Shown: positions 34,673 to 46,340, counted from the stretch's first letter. The stretch is DNA of 64,000 nt from Ananas comosus (GCF_001540865.1 NC_033629.1:4576905-4640904), one strand, 5' to 3'. A program made the numbers and translations. The notes: generated by a model from the sequence alone, not told the origin.

Positions 34673-36875
34673 ACGCCGCCTCCCCCGGAGCCCCGGCGAC
34701 CCGTCCCGCCGGTCGCCGCCGTACCTGAGCTCCCCGGCCGCCGCCGTGGCCGCCATTGTCATGGAGCCCGAGCCCTAGTTGGTGCGAGCTCGGTTTGCTC
34801 CGCCGTCGCAACCACCGCCGCCGCTCTCTGCCACCACCCAAGGTGAGCACCATACTCCTCACCTCTCCCACACCCATCCTTGGCCTGTGCGCACCTCGCC
34901 GTGCCGCCGGAAGCCGGCCGCAGCAAGCTTGCTCCGGCCAAGCCCGAAATAGGGCTTATTTTTGAGTGGGTTACTATTCCGAGCTTCTCGAGGCTTCCCG
35001 ATCACTGCAGAAGGGAGCACGATGATCGTGGATCATCGCTGATCATTGTGCTCACCTTATTTTCTGTCGGGAAGGCTCCGTTCCGCTATTTCGGCGGTGT
35101 AGCCCCTTTTGGACGTTTTTGGTTGTTGTTTCTGTCTTGCGCATGCTTTTTCGGCGATCCGAGGCTGTTTCAATGCTACCAGAGGTGAGCACAGTGATTG
35201 CTGGTCAGTGCTGATCATAGTGCTCACCTTACAACGGATGTCGTATCGCCCTATTCGGCGTGTTTTCCCCGACTGCGCACTGTTCGCAGAACTTTAGGAT
35301 CGCTCCCGCGCCTCCCACAGTGAGCCGTTGTGCTCCGGATCGTGAGCATGGCCTCCGGCACGTTGAGACCTGTCGGTACGTGTCTCAGCGGACCTTGGAA
35401 GTCCTCGGTTTACGTGAACGAGCCACTTAATCACCCTATTTACATAAAATATTGGGATTTTATGTAAATATAGGGGCTTTTATGCAATTGTGCATCATGT
35501 GGCTATTGTGGGAAGCGCGTTTGTGTGTGTGTGGTGACCTCTCGACTGATTGTCCATGATCCGATAGCCTTCGCGGAAATCGAGAAGTCAATTTCGGTGC
35601 GTTTTTCGACGAAATTTACCGAAAGAATGCGGTTTCGGTTTAGATTTCTTCTAACATCATTTGGTTGCTCTGTGAGTTATGGCTAAGCCTTGTTGGCTGG
35701 TCACCATCATCACATTGTGGGTTCGGCGATGACGGGTGAGCGACGGTGGGTTCCGGTGTCGAAATTAACACTTCCGGGAACCCGTATTCGTACAATTATC
35801 CGACGATAATTGTGTAGTTGTGCTAGCTTGTGTTTGCTGCCAAGACATTCAAATTGGTGTGTTTTGTGCCAGCGGGTGACTCGTGGTACGAGTCGGTGAG
35901 TTTCAGGACACTTAGTGGGTCCCGACGGCGTCCCGGTGTGGTTTTCGGGACTTTCGGTGAGTTACGGCGATCGATTTTGGGAAACCGATTACGGGGATCT
36001 GGTATGGGAGGTTTGTAAGTCTCGTGCTTTCGGTTAGTAGTTTGGATACTGACCTAGTGAATCTTCTTAGGACCGGTAGACTCTGTGCGTACCTAGTGTT
36101 CCGACGCGACAGTGACAGGTGGGTGCTTCGAGCTGGTAGTCGGTGAGATCGTTTCACCTTTCCTCTGTTCTTTCATATCAGTATCGTAGTCTCTATATGT
36201 CATGTACCTTTGCTTACCGTTCATTATCTTTACTTATTGATTGCATGTGGTTAGTTGTTGATAGACATGTAGAGCAGGTTGCATATATATTGTATCTCTG
36301 TGGACCTTGGGTCCAGACAACACATCGACTCCTTTGTCATGTGTTTTAATCTGGTTGATCGTGGTTCGGCGTTGTACGCCCTTGCATCTGGCTTCGGCCA
36401 AGGCACCGGTCTCTTTTGTCGGTTTTTGTTTGAGCATACTAGTATGATTTAGTCATAGCACTGTGTATTCCAAACATCATGTTGGTTTGGCCACCAACCA
36501 AGGAGTGTACATATCCGGATAGGTCGTCGGTGACGCATGAATAAGTTGACAATGTCTGCTCTGTGACAGGCAACGCTTGAGGTCTGTGGACCAATATAGC
36601 AACATCAGATTGGGTATGATTTTGGACTATTTACCCTTGAGGCATCCGTTCAGTTGAGTTTTTGTTACAGTAGTAGTTTCGTTCTTGCTCAGTTATTATC
36701 CTGTTTCTATTACTACTGTAGTTGCTCTTATATCATATTCATATCTGTTATAGCTACTGTAGTTCGTTTTCGTATATCAGCATCTACACTTGTTTGTTTA
36801 TCTCCTTTGGTTTTCGGTGATTACGGCTTGCCTTCGTGGCTCTGTCGTACCCACTGGGAAACCATGGTTGCGGTT

Positions 36876-36892
36876 TGTAAGGAAGTAAATTC
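36876..36892 (+). mobile_element. Outer LTR, first segment
   Basis: TGTAAGGAAGTAAATTC matches the start of the GACCGGTC-class LTR seen in reverse at the right end of 43105-45543. It is interrupted at 36892 by a solo LTR and resumes at 38012. Confidence 0.75.
36888..36892. repeat. Target-site duplication AATTC
   Basis: Repeated at 38012-38016 on the other side of the 36893-38011 insertion. Confidence 0.75.
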
Positions 36893-37195
36893 TGAAAGTT
36901 TTGGGGTAGCCCAAGGATCTATCTAGATTGTATCTAACACCTAGAGGGGGGTGAATAGGTATAAAAGCCAAAAACCACAAATCTCAATGCGATAAAAGTA
37001 AATGCGAAAAATAAAAATCACACCGAGATTTACGTGGAAAAACTCCAACTTGGAGAAAAACCCACGGGACCAACACGCGAAAAAATAATTCACTAAGAGA
37101 AAAGATTACAAGGTGATTACCGACTCCACGGACTCAACCTCTCTTAACCTCCTATGAATCTCGCGCAATCCTCCGGGTTGTCCACGCCCTCACGT

Positions 37196-37304
37196 TCGAA
37201 TCCACGAACGCCACGTTCCGAATCCACGAAACGTCTCCACTCCGAATCCACGAAGCTCACGATCCGAATCCACGAACAGCCGTCAATCACGCTGAATCCA
37301 CGAC
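37196..37304. repeat. Short tandem repeat, CCGAATCCACGAA
   Basis: Five copies at 37196, 37218, 37242, 37264 and 37292 (first and last degenerate), with spacing 22, 24, 22 and 28 bases. Confidence 0.85.
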
Positions 37305-37545
37305 GCCATCATGAAGAACATCATATGTATGGTTATCCTTCGCTTAGAGTATCGATGAAAACCAGGAAGGGAACTCTAAGCGAAGCGAAGATTAAATCGA
37401 CATATAGATATGAAATTCCAATATCTCGATTTGACCTAAAAGAGGCTAATATGTAGAAAATAGGTTTTAGATGAAATCCCAGCTTCTAGGGTTTCTCAAA
37501 CATGTATTTTCGTGATGCTTGATGAGTTAGAGAACCCCAATAGCT

Positions 37546-37553
37546 TATTTATA
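37546..37553 (-). promoter_or_regulatory. TATA box of the 1.1-kb solo LTR
   Basis: TATAAATA on the minus strand, about 55 bases from the nearest ACCGGT palindrome. Confidence 0.55.
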
Positions 37554-37608
37554 GACTTTAGAATCAATCGGAGTCGGATTAGAAAATTTTCACGATTTTA
37601 CACTGTGT

Positions 37609-37742
37609 ACCGGTACACTTTAAGCTGTCACCGGTTACACGATGACGGAACGAAAAAACTGACGAAACAGTGGAACCGGTTACATGTCGATGGCTGTAGC
37701 GGTACACATTTTGTACCGGTACACTTATGATGCTGTACCGGT
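37609..37742. repeat. Cluster of five ACCGGT palindromes (TACCGGTA class)
   Basis: Cores start at 37609, 37630, 37675, 37715 and 37737; several are the full TGTACCGGTACA palindrome. A variant (AGCGGT) lies between them. Confidence 0.9.
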
Positions 37743-38011
37743 GCACTTTGTAAATTTTCACCGTTTCGGGTTTTGCAAAGTTTCGATGCACTTTCTAATC
37801 CAGTAAACATTGATATTATGATTCTAATGCCTACAACTAAGTATGAATCGCCATAATATGAATTAACACTTTACCAGGACATCGTGATTCACATCGTGAG
37901 TCATCTTCCAATTTCTTTGAAATCTTGAATTCTTCGATCTTCGACGATACGCACCGATTCTTCAAGACTCCGACTTACTTCACGAAACTTGCGAACACAC
38001 AGGACTTAACA

Positions 38012-38104
38012 AATTCTCGAAGTACGAGAGTTGGACTTCAGTTAGAATCGACTGATTGTCGACTTGGTGTGCTTCGGAAAAGCCGAAGGCATCAAAATGG
38101 CCAA
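38012..38104 (+). mobile_element. Outer LTR, second segment
   Basis: It continues the outer LTR (compare GGCTTCGGAAAGTCCGAAGG in the reverse of 45450-45475 with GCTTCGGAAAAGCCGAAGG here) up to the insertion of the chromovirus. Confidence 0.75.
38100..38104. repeat. Target-site duplication GCCAA of the nested chromovirus
   Basis: An identical GCCAA is at 59526-59530, directly after the 3' LTR. Confidence 0.85.
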
Positions 38105-39364
38105 TGTAACGTATCGAACTTTAGCCAAAATGGATTAAAGTGCCGAGAGAAATGGATGGACAAACTTCGGTTAACATTCTAACAATGTTGGAAGGGTCAA
38201 AGTCGAGTCCCGAGAGTGTTATGCAAGTTTTAGCATTGCTCGGCTCGATTTAAAAGTGAATAATGCGAAAGAAATAGATGAACAAGTTCCAATTAGCATT
38301 CCAACGAGGTTGGAAGGGCAAAAAATGAGTTTAAGAGGTGTTAGAAAGGTTTTAGTATCGAATGGCGCGAAACAAAATCGAAAACGGTGCAAAATTGTAT
38401 TTTGGAGCAAAGTGTACCGGTACAACCATCGAGTTGTCACTGGTACAGTATTGCAGGCCGAGAAGGAGAAGCTTTCGGTTTTGAAAAATTTTGCTTGTGT
38501 TACCGGTGACAGCTACAGTGTACCGGTACACTTTGAAAAAACCTGCAAGAATTGCTCTTGGGTTTGCCTCTGCGTAATCGTGTTACCAGTGACAGCTACA
38601 GTGTACCGGTATACTTTGGGTCTGGCAGCAAAATGAAAACTGCTGCAAATGAGAATAAGTGGAGGGGTTTTTGGTAATTGTAGCACCTTATGTATAACGC
38701 CAACACTCCTCTCTCCCTCTCCCACAGCCCCTACACACCACCTCTCTCATTTCTCTCTTTCTCTCTCTAGAACCCTCCCCGAAGAGCAAGGAGAAGGAGT
38801 TGGAGAAGGGATTGATGGTGGATTTGGAGGCTTTGGAGGTTTGGGATCTCTCGAACAAGAAGGATCTTGGAGAGCTTTGGGTCAAGGTATGGTTTTCATG
38901 AAAACCTAGACTAGGGTTTGGATTTCTCCCAAGAAACATAGGTTTTGGAGCTTCTTCTATACTTAGGACACCTCTTGAGGCTTGAGCTCCATGAAAATCC
39001 ATGGAAGCTCAAGGTCCTCTCATGGTGAACTTCTAGGGTTCATCTTGGACGCCCTAGAAATGGCTTAGTTGACCTTAGATGAGCTCCTAGAAGCTTGACA
39101 AGCTCTCTTTTGCTTGTACAAGGGATCAAAACCTAGGGTTTAGCATTTGGTGACATTAGGGCACCCAATTTGGGGCTTTTGCCTCCGAGTGTTTTTAAGG
39201 CAAATTGACCTTATAGAAATCTAATTAGGGGTATTCCCGACGCGTGGGACAACTCCGTTTAACATTACGAAAATGTTCAGATGGAGTTATCGATAAAAAG
39301 CCTAATTCGGCTCCGTTTTGCCGCAAGCGAAAAAGTAAAGCTTCAAAAATTCCAAGAACTTCAC
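38105..39364 (+). mobile_element. 5' LTR of the chromovirus, segment 1
   Basis: Homologous to 56853-58107. It contains ACCGGT cores at 38416, 38502, 38522 and 38605 plus variants, a TATA-like TGTATAAC near 38691 and a CT-rich leader. Confidence 0.92.
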
Positions 39365-41858
39365 TGTGACGCGCTGGACCTCGTAAATTGTGGGGTTCGA
39401 GTGATTGACTGTGTTATGAACTTTTCCAGACTTTCTGGTGGGTCGTTGACAGTGTTCCGACCTATGGTTCGAGTCCCGAGAATTGTCGTTTAAAGCTTGG
39501 TACCAAAATCCAAAAATTGGATTCATTGGACAGCTCTCGGGTTAGCCTGCAGCAGAGCTTGTACCGGAACAAGGTTGGTCTTGTACCGGTACAAGGATTG
39601 ATGGTTGTACCGGTACAGCCATCGGGCTTGTACCAGTACAGAGCCGCGTACCCCGCAACCCGAGCCTCGGGTTTGCATTTTCGTGAGCCTTGTACCAGTA
39701 CAGGAACCCGTGTACCGGTACAAAGAGGCAGATTTCGTGCAGTTTGAACTACAGGGGGCTTTTCGCGATTGTAGCCTATCTATAACAGCACCCACGCCCC
39801 TTAGGGCTTCTTTTGTGCTGGGACCTGAGGAGGAGAAGGTGAGAGGAGCTCCACCTTGCTCCACTTGGATTTGATCTCCATTGTAGATGGATTTTGATGG
39901 ATTATTCCCTTTTCTTTCCTCTTTTATGCTTTTCCACCATTGATGGAGCTAGAAGCTTGGATTTGAGGCTTGGTGAAGGAGAGATCTTTGGATTTTGATG
40001 GTTTAGAGCTTGGATTGGAGCATTTTAGAGGTAAATGACTTGTTCTTTTCTCTAAATTCCTAGCTTTAATGATGTTTTTGGAATTAAACCCTAGAATGAG
40101 GTTTTAGGGCTTATTTGGGCATTTTGAATCTAGGGCTTTTGAGGCTAGATTGTTGGGATTAGAATCTTCCTTTGGCTTGGATTGGAAGGATTCTAACTCC
40201 CTTTTGAAGCCTTAGAGGAGATTTTTGCACTAGAGGTGAGTTTTTCTCACCTATGCGTGATTAGCTTAATGATTGAGCTAAGTTTTGTTCGTTTGGTTCA
40301 TGTGACACTTGTTCTTATACCTTTAGTGTACTAGGGGTGTGGAGGACACCCTCGTTGGAGTAAACGAAGAGTTTCGTTGTGATCGGTGGGTTTAGCTTCA
40401 TGAAAATAGGGCAAAATGGCCCCTATGCCTTCTAAACTTTTCGTAAAGTATTTTTGAATGCAAATTCATGCTAAATATGATTTATGTGAATTTTAGAACA
40501 CTTAACATGCATGCCTCATATATCGTAAAATTTGTACTCCATATAGTAGAGCTATATGTGTAGATTGCATGAATTGTGGATAGTGCTTTGTTTTGCAAGT
40601 TGAGAACATGTCTCCATGCTAGAGTTGAGTGAATTATGCATCATGAACATATTAATGCCATGCTTGGAACTCGTTGAACAAAAGTGTCATCAAGGGGCAC
40701 TTGAAACTAGTAAACTATTAAACTGCAACATAGAGACATGTTGATAGGCCACTACATATCTGCTACATTCCATGTTAGAGACATGATGACATAGAGATAG
40801 GCCATTGAGATACTTGATATATTCCATATTGTTAGACATGAGGACTTGGTTCTTGAGACGGATCATTGCTTGCTTGCCATTGTGCTCATTCGCACATGCT
40901 TGTGAGGGTCGCTCCCTACAAGCCGGCACTCCGGAGATAGCCATCGCGACATATGCTCGCCCGTGCGGGATTGGGCGCCGAATTGGATTGCCGTGGGGGA
41001 GGCTCATCTCTAGAGTGAGGATGTTGACTACCACGGGGCCATTAGGCACGGCGCAGGCCAGACAGCCTTCGGGTGGGTCTTATATGATTGGGACTTAGTG
41101 ACAGGACGTGCTATGTGAACTTTAAAACTATTAAAGTAGACTTGGACTAGAATAGTAAACAATGACACCTTTGCTATTTCTGCATTGAGGACATCGGATT
41201 AGTTGCATTTCTATGCTTATGCATGTCATACACACCCATGTACACTCATGATATTGTTGCTTTATTACATATGCAATTCATGCTAAGTAGAGACTGTATG
41301 TTACAGTAAGTTACATTTTACTTACCTTTCGCTTTACTTTATTGTTTGTCACTGACATCTTTTGTAGCTTTTGAGCCTTGTGGCGCAGTTCACTGAAGTC
41401 AGTAATTGCCCAATGGGAACTATTTTTAATAGTTCTCACGCCCCTGTTTTCTGGTTTCCTTTCAGAGCCTTCGGCACCGGTGGAGGCACAGGATCGCGGC
41501 AAGGGGATCGCTTAGCTAGCTAGCGAGGAGCGGTACTTCGCCTAGGTGGTTTACTCTTTCTTTTTGTAGTTGAGAGAGTGATAGGATTTTGTATCCATGT
41601 ATAGAGACCACCTATGTATCTACCTATAGCACTTGTACCTGAATTTTTCTTGTATCACTTTATGTCTTATTTAGTGGATTTACAGTTTTACCCTTATCCT
41701 TTGTTGTAGCATTTAGACATTTATTATGCTCTGATACTCCTAGATGTCTTTTATTATTGCTTTTACTATTATTGTTTTTAGACGCCTTATATGTTTTAGA
41801 CGTATGGCGGGTCTGGGCACGTGCCGGGCGGGCTTCTGCTGGGTCTCAGGGCGTGACA
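39365..41858 (+). mobile_element. Solo LTR inserted in the chromovirus 5' LTR
   Basis: Ends TGTGACGCGCTGG and GGGCGTGACA. The 3' LTR of the host element reads through this point (CTTCAC|CATAGC), so the insertion is certain; only one base is repeated at the right junction, so the target duplication is lost. It belongs to the family of 18804-21475. It has ACCGGT cores at 39585, 39609 and 39715 with three variants, and the CTTTCAG|AGCC...GATCGCGGCAAGGGGATCGC module at about 41456-41511. The chance ORFs in it are not called. Confidence 0.85.
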
Positions 41859-43104
41859 CCATAGCATCCTCTCAACCTTCTAAGGTGGGTGGTGCATTCC
41901 AAAGACCTCGAAATTTCTTTTATGTCTAAGGTGTCACATTTGAGTATATGTATGTATATTGAGCATATTGCATAGTAGGGTAATTGTAAGCTTCTATTTG
42001 CATGTTGTGAGTTTAAATGTATGTGAAATATTTGTAAGAATGTGAGAAATTTATTTACCCTATGTATGCATGAGAAATGACATGAACATAGTAGCTTTAG
42101 AGAACAAAAGTGACATGTTGACATAATTGTAGAGAGTGGCATCGACGAGTCAAAATATACTAGAGTGGACACTTACAAAACAAGTGTAGCATCAATGATT
42201 GNGGTGTCACATTTGAGCATATGTATGTATATTGAGCATATTGCATAGTAGGGTAATTGTAAGCTTCTATTTGCATGTTGTGAGTTTAAATGCATGTGAA
42301 ATATTTGTAAGAATGTGAGAAATTTATTTACCCTATGTATGCATGAGAAATGACATGAACATAGTAGCTTTAGAGAACAAAAGTGACATGTTGACATAAT
42401 TGTAGAGAGTGGCATCGACGAGTCAAAATATACTAGAGTGGACACTTACAAAACAAGTGTAGCATCAATGATTGAGTATAAGAATAAAGTAGTGTATATG
42501 ACACTAAAAAAGGTTAAAGAATGCAAGTAAATAGAGGTAGCGATATTATGACACAACAACCTTAGAGTTAAGAGTCATATGTGCATTGTTTTCTTGTAGT
42601 CAAGGAATGGATTGGACTTGACATCCTTATAGTTAAGGATGGGATCATACTCACCTGTAAGTCCTTGCTCGAGGGTGGTAGCTCCCCCTCGGGCGATGTG
42701 CTCCGGGATTGTCATCACTGGGTCGTAGCGAGTATCTCCCCAGAGGACGGTCCCGTCGGGTTGTAGCGAGTATCTCCCCGATATTAGGGATTTGGTTGGT
42801 GAGTCATTGAGGGCGAAACCTACGGGTTAGCCAAGAGATTGGGTAATGAAATTGTGACCTTGCATTCAACATAAGCATACTATTGAGCATCACATTTATT
42901 ATTGTTCAGGCATATTAGCTGCATTTGTATAGTTTGGTTACTATCCATATCTCTTTTCTTCTATTATGCCTGATTTAGACCTAGTGGGAAAGTCGACGTG
43001 GTTGGTTGCCGAACCCACTGGGAACTTTGTTGTAGTTCTCACATCCCATTTTCCATAAAACCCGGACCGAGCGAGCCGGCGGATGATCGCGGTAAGGGCA
43101 TCGC
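41859..43104 (+). mobile_element. 5' LTR of the chromovirus, segment 2
   Basis: Homologous to 58108-59086 of the 3' LTR, except that about 270 bases (41931-42201 and 42203-42474) occur twice around a single N. It ends at GGGCATCGC, where the next insertion starts. Confidence 0.9.
42202..42202. other. Single-N contig join with duplicated flanks
   Basis: About 265 bases on each side are almost identical; I see two transitions. The 3' LTR (58178 onward) has only one copy, so this duplication is probably artificial. Confidence 0.9.
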
Positions 43105-44817
43105 TGTCACGCCCCGCGACCGCTACCAAGTTGGTCCGGCCCGGGCGCGTCGAACAGACGCCGAACGGACAGGACCTCCCCTGTCCGTCCAAGGCTAACC
43201 AACAGATCGTGCATAAGAATTTACCCAGGAATCAATTCATAAATACACGATCAATAAGCACCACTAGTGCTATAAACAAGAGCAAGATACAAGTATAGAA
43301 ACATATACAAGTACATAAGAGAGAAGAGGCTATCTATTATATTCAAATACTTCTTTTACATTCTTCCAAAATATAAATACAATCACTTGAACCTCACCCT
43401 ATACATCATCTACTCTCAAATATAAAAGAAAGGGGTGAGAGCTAATACAAAAGGGAGGTAGCTAATGCGACTAGAACGCCGGGCCCTTACCGCGATCCTC
43501 ACGCTCACCGGAAACACCCGAACTGGAACCTGTAGTGAGAATGGGGGTGAGAACTAACTTCCTTAGTTCCCAGTGGGTTCGGCCGCCGACTCCGCCGATC
43601 TCCCCACTAGGTCCAAGCGGGCACAAGTAGATATACCAATAGATGGATAGACAGATAGATATATAGATAAGGAGCTGTAAATGACGGAAATGAAGCTATT
43701 CTACTATGCCCAATCATAAATGTATGAATGCATGTCCAATGAATTGGTAAGCAACTAACCTGTCATCATGTCCAAAGGTGAAGCTATTCACTCGTTCAAT
43801 AACATCATTTACTTGTTCATTAATCTCATGGCTTACCCGAAGGCTCGCCTACAGCTCACTAGCCATCTCGACGCGTAGGGAGAATCAACTCACACTACGG
43901 ACCCGAGACCGTCTGGCGGGGCCATATAGGCAATCCCTGGCGTGACCAACATCCGGAGCGCACTACTTGTGTGGGGCTTCCATCACAAGATTTAACAGAC
44001 CGTGAGCATGATCCAATCCTCTAAGCTCGAGGATACCCTGTCCTCTAGAGTCACAATCATCATATAGTCCATAGGTGTCACATACACTATTAACTAGATT
44101 GTCCGTTTGTTCGCTATCGACTAGATGCCACTCATTCATAGTTTACTATTAACTAGATGCCACTCGTTCATACTTCATCATTTTCTCTACATCATAGGAT
44201 TCACAATCTCGACCCAATCCTTATCAATCCAATATATCAATTATCCGATGTACGCTACGATACCATGAAGGAAAAACATAAGGAAAGGCAATGCATACTA
44301 ATCCTATAATGCAATAATACAAGATGCAAGATCAAATATACTAAGACATAGGAGGGAGCCCGATTGCTTCGGGATGGACACCACCCACCTCTTGGCGATG
44401 CCGCGATAGTAGAAAGCTCGACGTTGCGGTTCTTGCACGCCGCTTAAACTCCTCGGGGCAAAGCGAGCCCTCGAGTACCCGATTCGGCGATAACTCCGCA
44501 CCCGCTCGTCGGATCGGCAAACCGTCTTCGCCGACGCGTTCAGAGACCTAGCAATTAGGTTAGCGACCCAACTAATTAGATCAAAACCCTAGATTTCCCG
44601 AAATCCCAATTTTAAGCCCTAGGTCTCAACAACGGAGAAATCCGCGGTGCGAGCTTCGATTTCGAGCTCGGACCTTCTATTTATCCCTACTAGGTTCCAT
44701 TTGAACCAACTCTAAACCCTAAAACTCCCAAACCCTAAAAATACCATTAAAGGGATTTGGAGCTTACCTCTCTTGAAGACTCCTTCAAGCTTGAGGGAGA
44801 GGGAGAGAAGAAGATGT

Positions 44818-44990
44818 CTTCTTCTTCTTCTTCTTAGTCTTCTCCTTCTCTTTCTTCTTCTTTCTTCCCTTCTTCTCCTTCCTCTTCTTCTTCTTCTCCT
44901 TCTTCTCTTTCTTTTCTTTTCTTTCCTAGAGAGAGAAAGGGAAAGAGTGAGAGAGAGAGAGAGAGAGAGCAGCTGAGAGAGAGTGAGAGG
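44818..44990. repeat. CTT/GA-rich low-complexity leader
   Basis: CTTCTT-type runs (44818-44930) followed by GAGA runs (44935-44990). They give long but meaningless Leu- or Ser-rich ORFs on the two strands. Confidence 0.9.
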
Positions 44991-45084
44991 GGTCCCCCAC
45001 CTCTAATAAAGGCCATTTTGCAGCTAGCCCCCTCAACTTTTCATCTTCTGAACCAGCCCTCTTTGGGCATTTTCGCAGCGAGGG

Positions 45085-45368
45085 ACCGGTCTCCCCGACT
45101 TGGGACCGGTCCCCGAAGGCTGCCATTTCGAGCAGAGGGATTTTCGCGTTCGGGAACCGGTCCTTGCCTGAGAGACCGGTCCCCGGGAGACCGGTCCTTG
45201 TCCGAGAGACCGGTTCCCGAGAGCTGCATCCTCGGGACTTAGCCAAATTTGGCTAAGTCTCGCCAGGCCAACGTTCGGGAACCGGTCCCTGCCCACCAGG
45301 GACCGGTCTCATCAGAGACCTCCGCAACCCAGTCTGATGGAACCGGTCCCTCCCTGCTAGGGACCGGT
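45085..45368. repeat. Cluster of ten ACCGGT palindromes (GACCGGTC class)
   Basis: Cores start at 45085, 45105, 45156, 45175, 45190, 45209, 45291, 45302, 45342 and 45363. Contexts are mostly GGGACCGGTCCC, GAGACCGGTCCC or GGAACCGGTCCC. Confidence 0.92.
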
Positions 45369-45543
45369 CCTCGAGAGCATTTCTGCTCCAGTGCAGATTT
45401 TGCACTGGTGCTCCCGCGGACCCTTCTTTAATGCACTTTATGCATTATAATCGCCTTCGGACTTTCCGAAGCCTACACCCTCGACGAATAGTCGATTCTA
45501 ATCGAAGTCTAATCCTCGAGTTTCGAGAATTCACTTCCTTACA

Positions 45544-46001
45544 ATCGCGCCCTAGATAGAGACCGCCCGAGATGATTTCATATTTTGTAGTTGCATTCCC
45601 TCTACTATCATCTTTTGTATTTGATGATTTTAGTATCATGAACATATTTAAATGATTGATGTAAAGGATATTTATTTTAAATGCAAATGGTTATATTTTG
45701 AAGAATATGAGATGTAAAAGAGAGGAAATGATGCAAGAACGTAAAAGAACTTGATTAAAGTTGGATGCATGTATGTGATTTAAATTAATCATGTTACTTA
45801 TATGTTGATAGTTAGTACTTTCACTTTGGCTATTGCTTGCCCTCATGCAAGCCATTGTGTATGTTTCCTCTTATGCAAACTTTATACTCTATCTATACCT
45901 GTGTTCAGCCTTGGGCGGATAGGGGAGGCATTGTACGTTCGGCGTCTGTTTGACGTTCTCAAACCGGCCAAAAGGATCAGGATCGGGCTCGGGGCGTGAC
46001 A
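45544..46001 (+). mobile_element. 5' LTR of the chromovirus, segment 3
   Basis: Homologous to 59082-59525. It ends GGGGCGTGACA at 46001, followed by the primer site. Confidence 0.92.
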
Positions 46002-46008
46002 GATATAA

Positions 46009-46020
46009 TGGTATTAGAGC
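46009..46020 (+). other. Primer-binding site, initiator Met tRNA type
   Basis: TGGTATTAGAGC, one base different from TGGTATCAGAGC, 7 bases after the LTR end. The difference is a C-to-T change. Confidence 0.85.
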
Positions 46021-46340
46021 GTAAAGAGCCAAAAAGGTGAAAGTTTAGGATAGACCTAGAGACCTTTAGGATTGGAAAGACCTTAAGAACCTAGGAAACG
46101 TGAGTGACGTTGAACAAAGTATAGCGAAAGCTTATGATTCGGTTAATGTAATATGTCTCTAATGTGGTTAGGGACTAAATTTAAGTTGTTATTTGTTTTC
46201 TTTTCCTTGTGTTTTAATCGGCGGCCGACGACATGATGCTTTGAAAGGAAAATAAATACGCTTGTTGCTTTCGCCGAATTCGGTATAATCGAGTATATTG
46301 TCTAAGTAACAAACGTGAATTGCTTCATTTTCAGGAAGCA

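Larger units (their letters stand above)
31911..36875 (+). mobile_element. GC-rich LTR-like sequence of a separate family
   Basis: It begins TGTAAGGACTGAGAATTTTG right after the copia fragment. It has a clear TATA box (32852-32858) followed by a strongly GC-rich, CCG-repeat leader (32925-33600) ending in a donor-like CAAG|GTGAG (33592-33600). Further on it has paired GAGCAC/GTGCTC hairpins and a long, less structured part to 36875, where another LTR starts. Two single-N joins with duplicated flanks (32570, 34672) distort it, so its real length is smaller than shown. Long GC-rich ORFs at 32875-33760 are in the leader; their translations are low-complexity Ala/Pro/Arg and match no family I know. 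No gag or pol is present. Confidence 0.55.
36893..38011 (-). mobile_element. Solo LTR of about 1.1 kb
   Basis: Ends TGAAAGTTTT and GACTTAACA with a 5-bp target duplication. Minus orientation is inferred from the TATA box TATAAATA at 37546-37553 (minus) with an ACCGGT cluster upstream of it (37609-37742). Toward its left end is CACCTAGAGGGGGGTGAATA, a phrase I associate with high-copy monocot repeats. It holds a short degenerate tandem repeat at 37196-37304. No coding region. Confidence 0.75.
43105..45543 (-). mobile_element. Solo LTR inserted in the chromovirus 5' LTR, GACCGGTC class
   Basis: Ends TGTCACGCCCCG and CACTTCCTTACA, with target duplication ATCGC at 43100-43104 and 45544-45548. 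On the minus strand: palindrome cluster (45085-45368), then a TATA-like TTTATTAG (45004-45011), then a long GA-rich leader (44818-44990), then the shared modules near 43480-43560. No coding region. Confidence 0.95.

Noticed and set aside
38649..38909. Gly/Phe-rich ORF (GGFGGFGGLG) in the chromovirus LTR, also at 57130-57651
   Set aside because: Present in both LTRs but as part of the leader just before a donor-like site; no known domain. Conservation reflects LTR identity and is not evidence of a protein.
44773..45016. Leu-rich membrane-like ORF and its Glu-rich counterpart
   Set aside because: Produced by CTT and GA microsatellite sequence in an LTR leader.
45033..45296. ORFs over the ACCGGT arrays giving repetitive peptides of the type GPVSRTGSR or DRSPRTGPV on both strands (also at 22033-22392 and 62570-62986)
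   Set aside because: The DNA palindromes themselves produce matching peptides in several frames and on both strands; no domain, no start context, and the positions are LTR promoters. They are likely to be misannotated as proteins.
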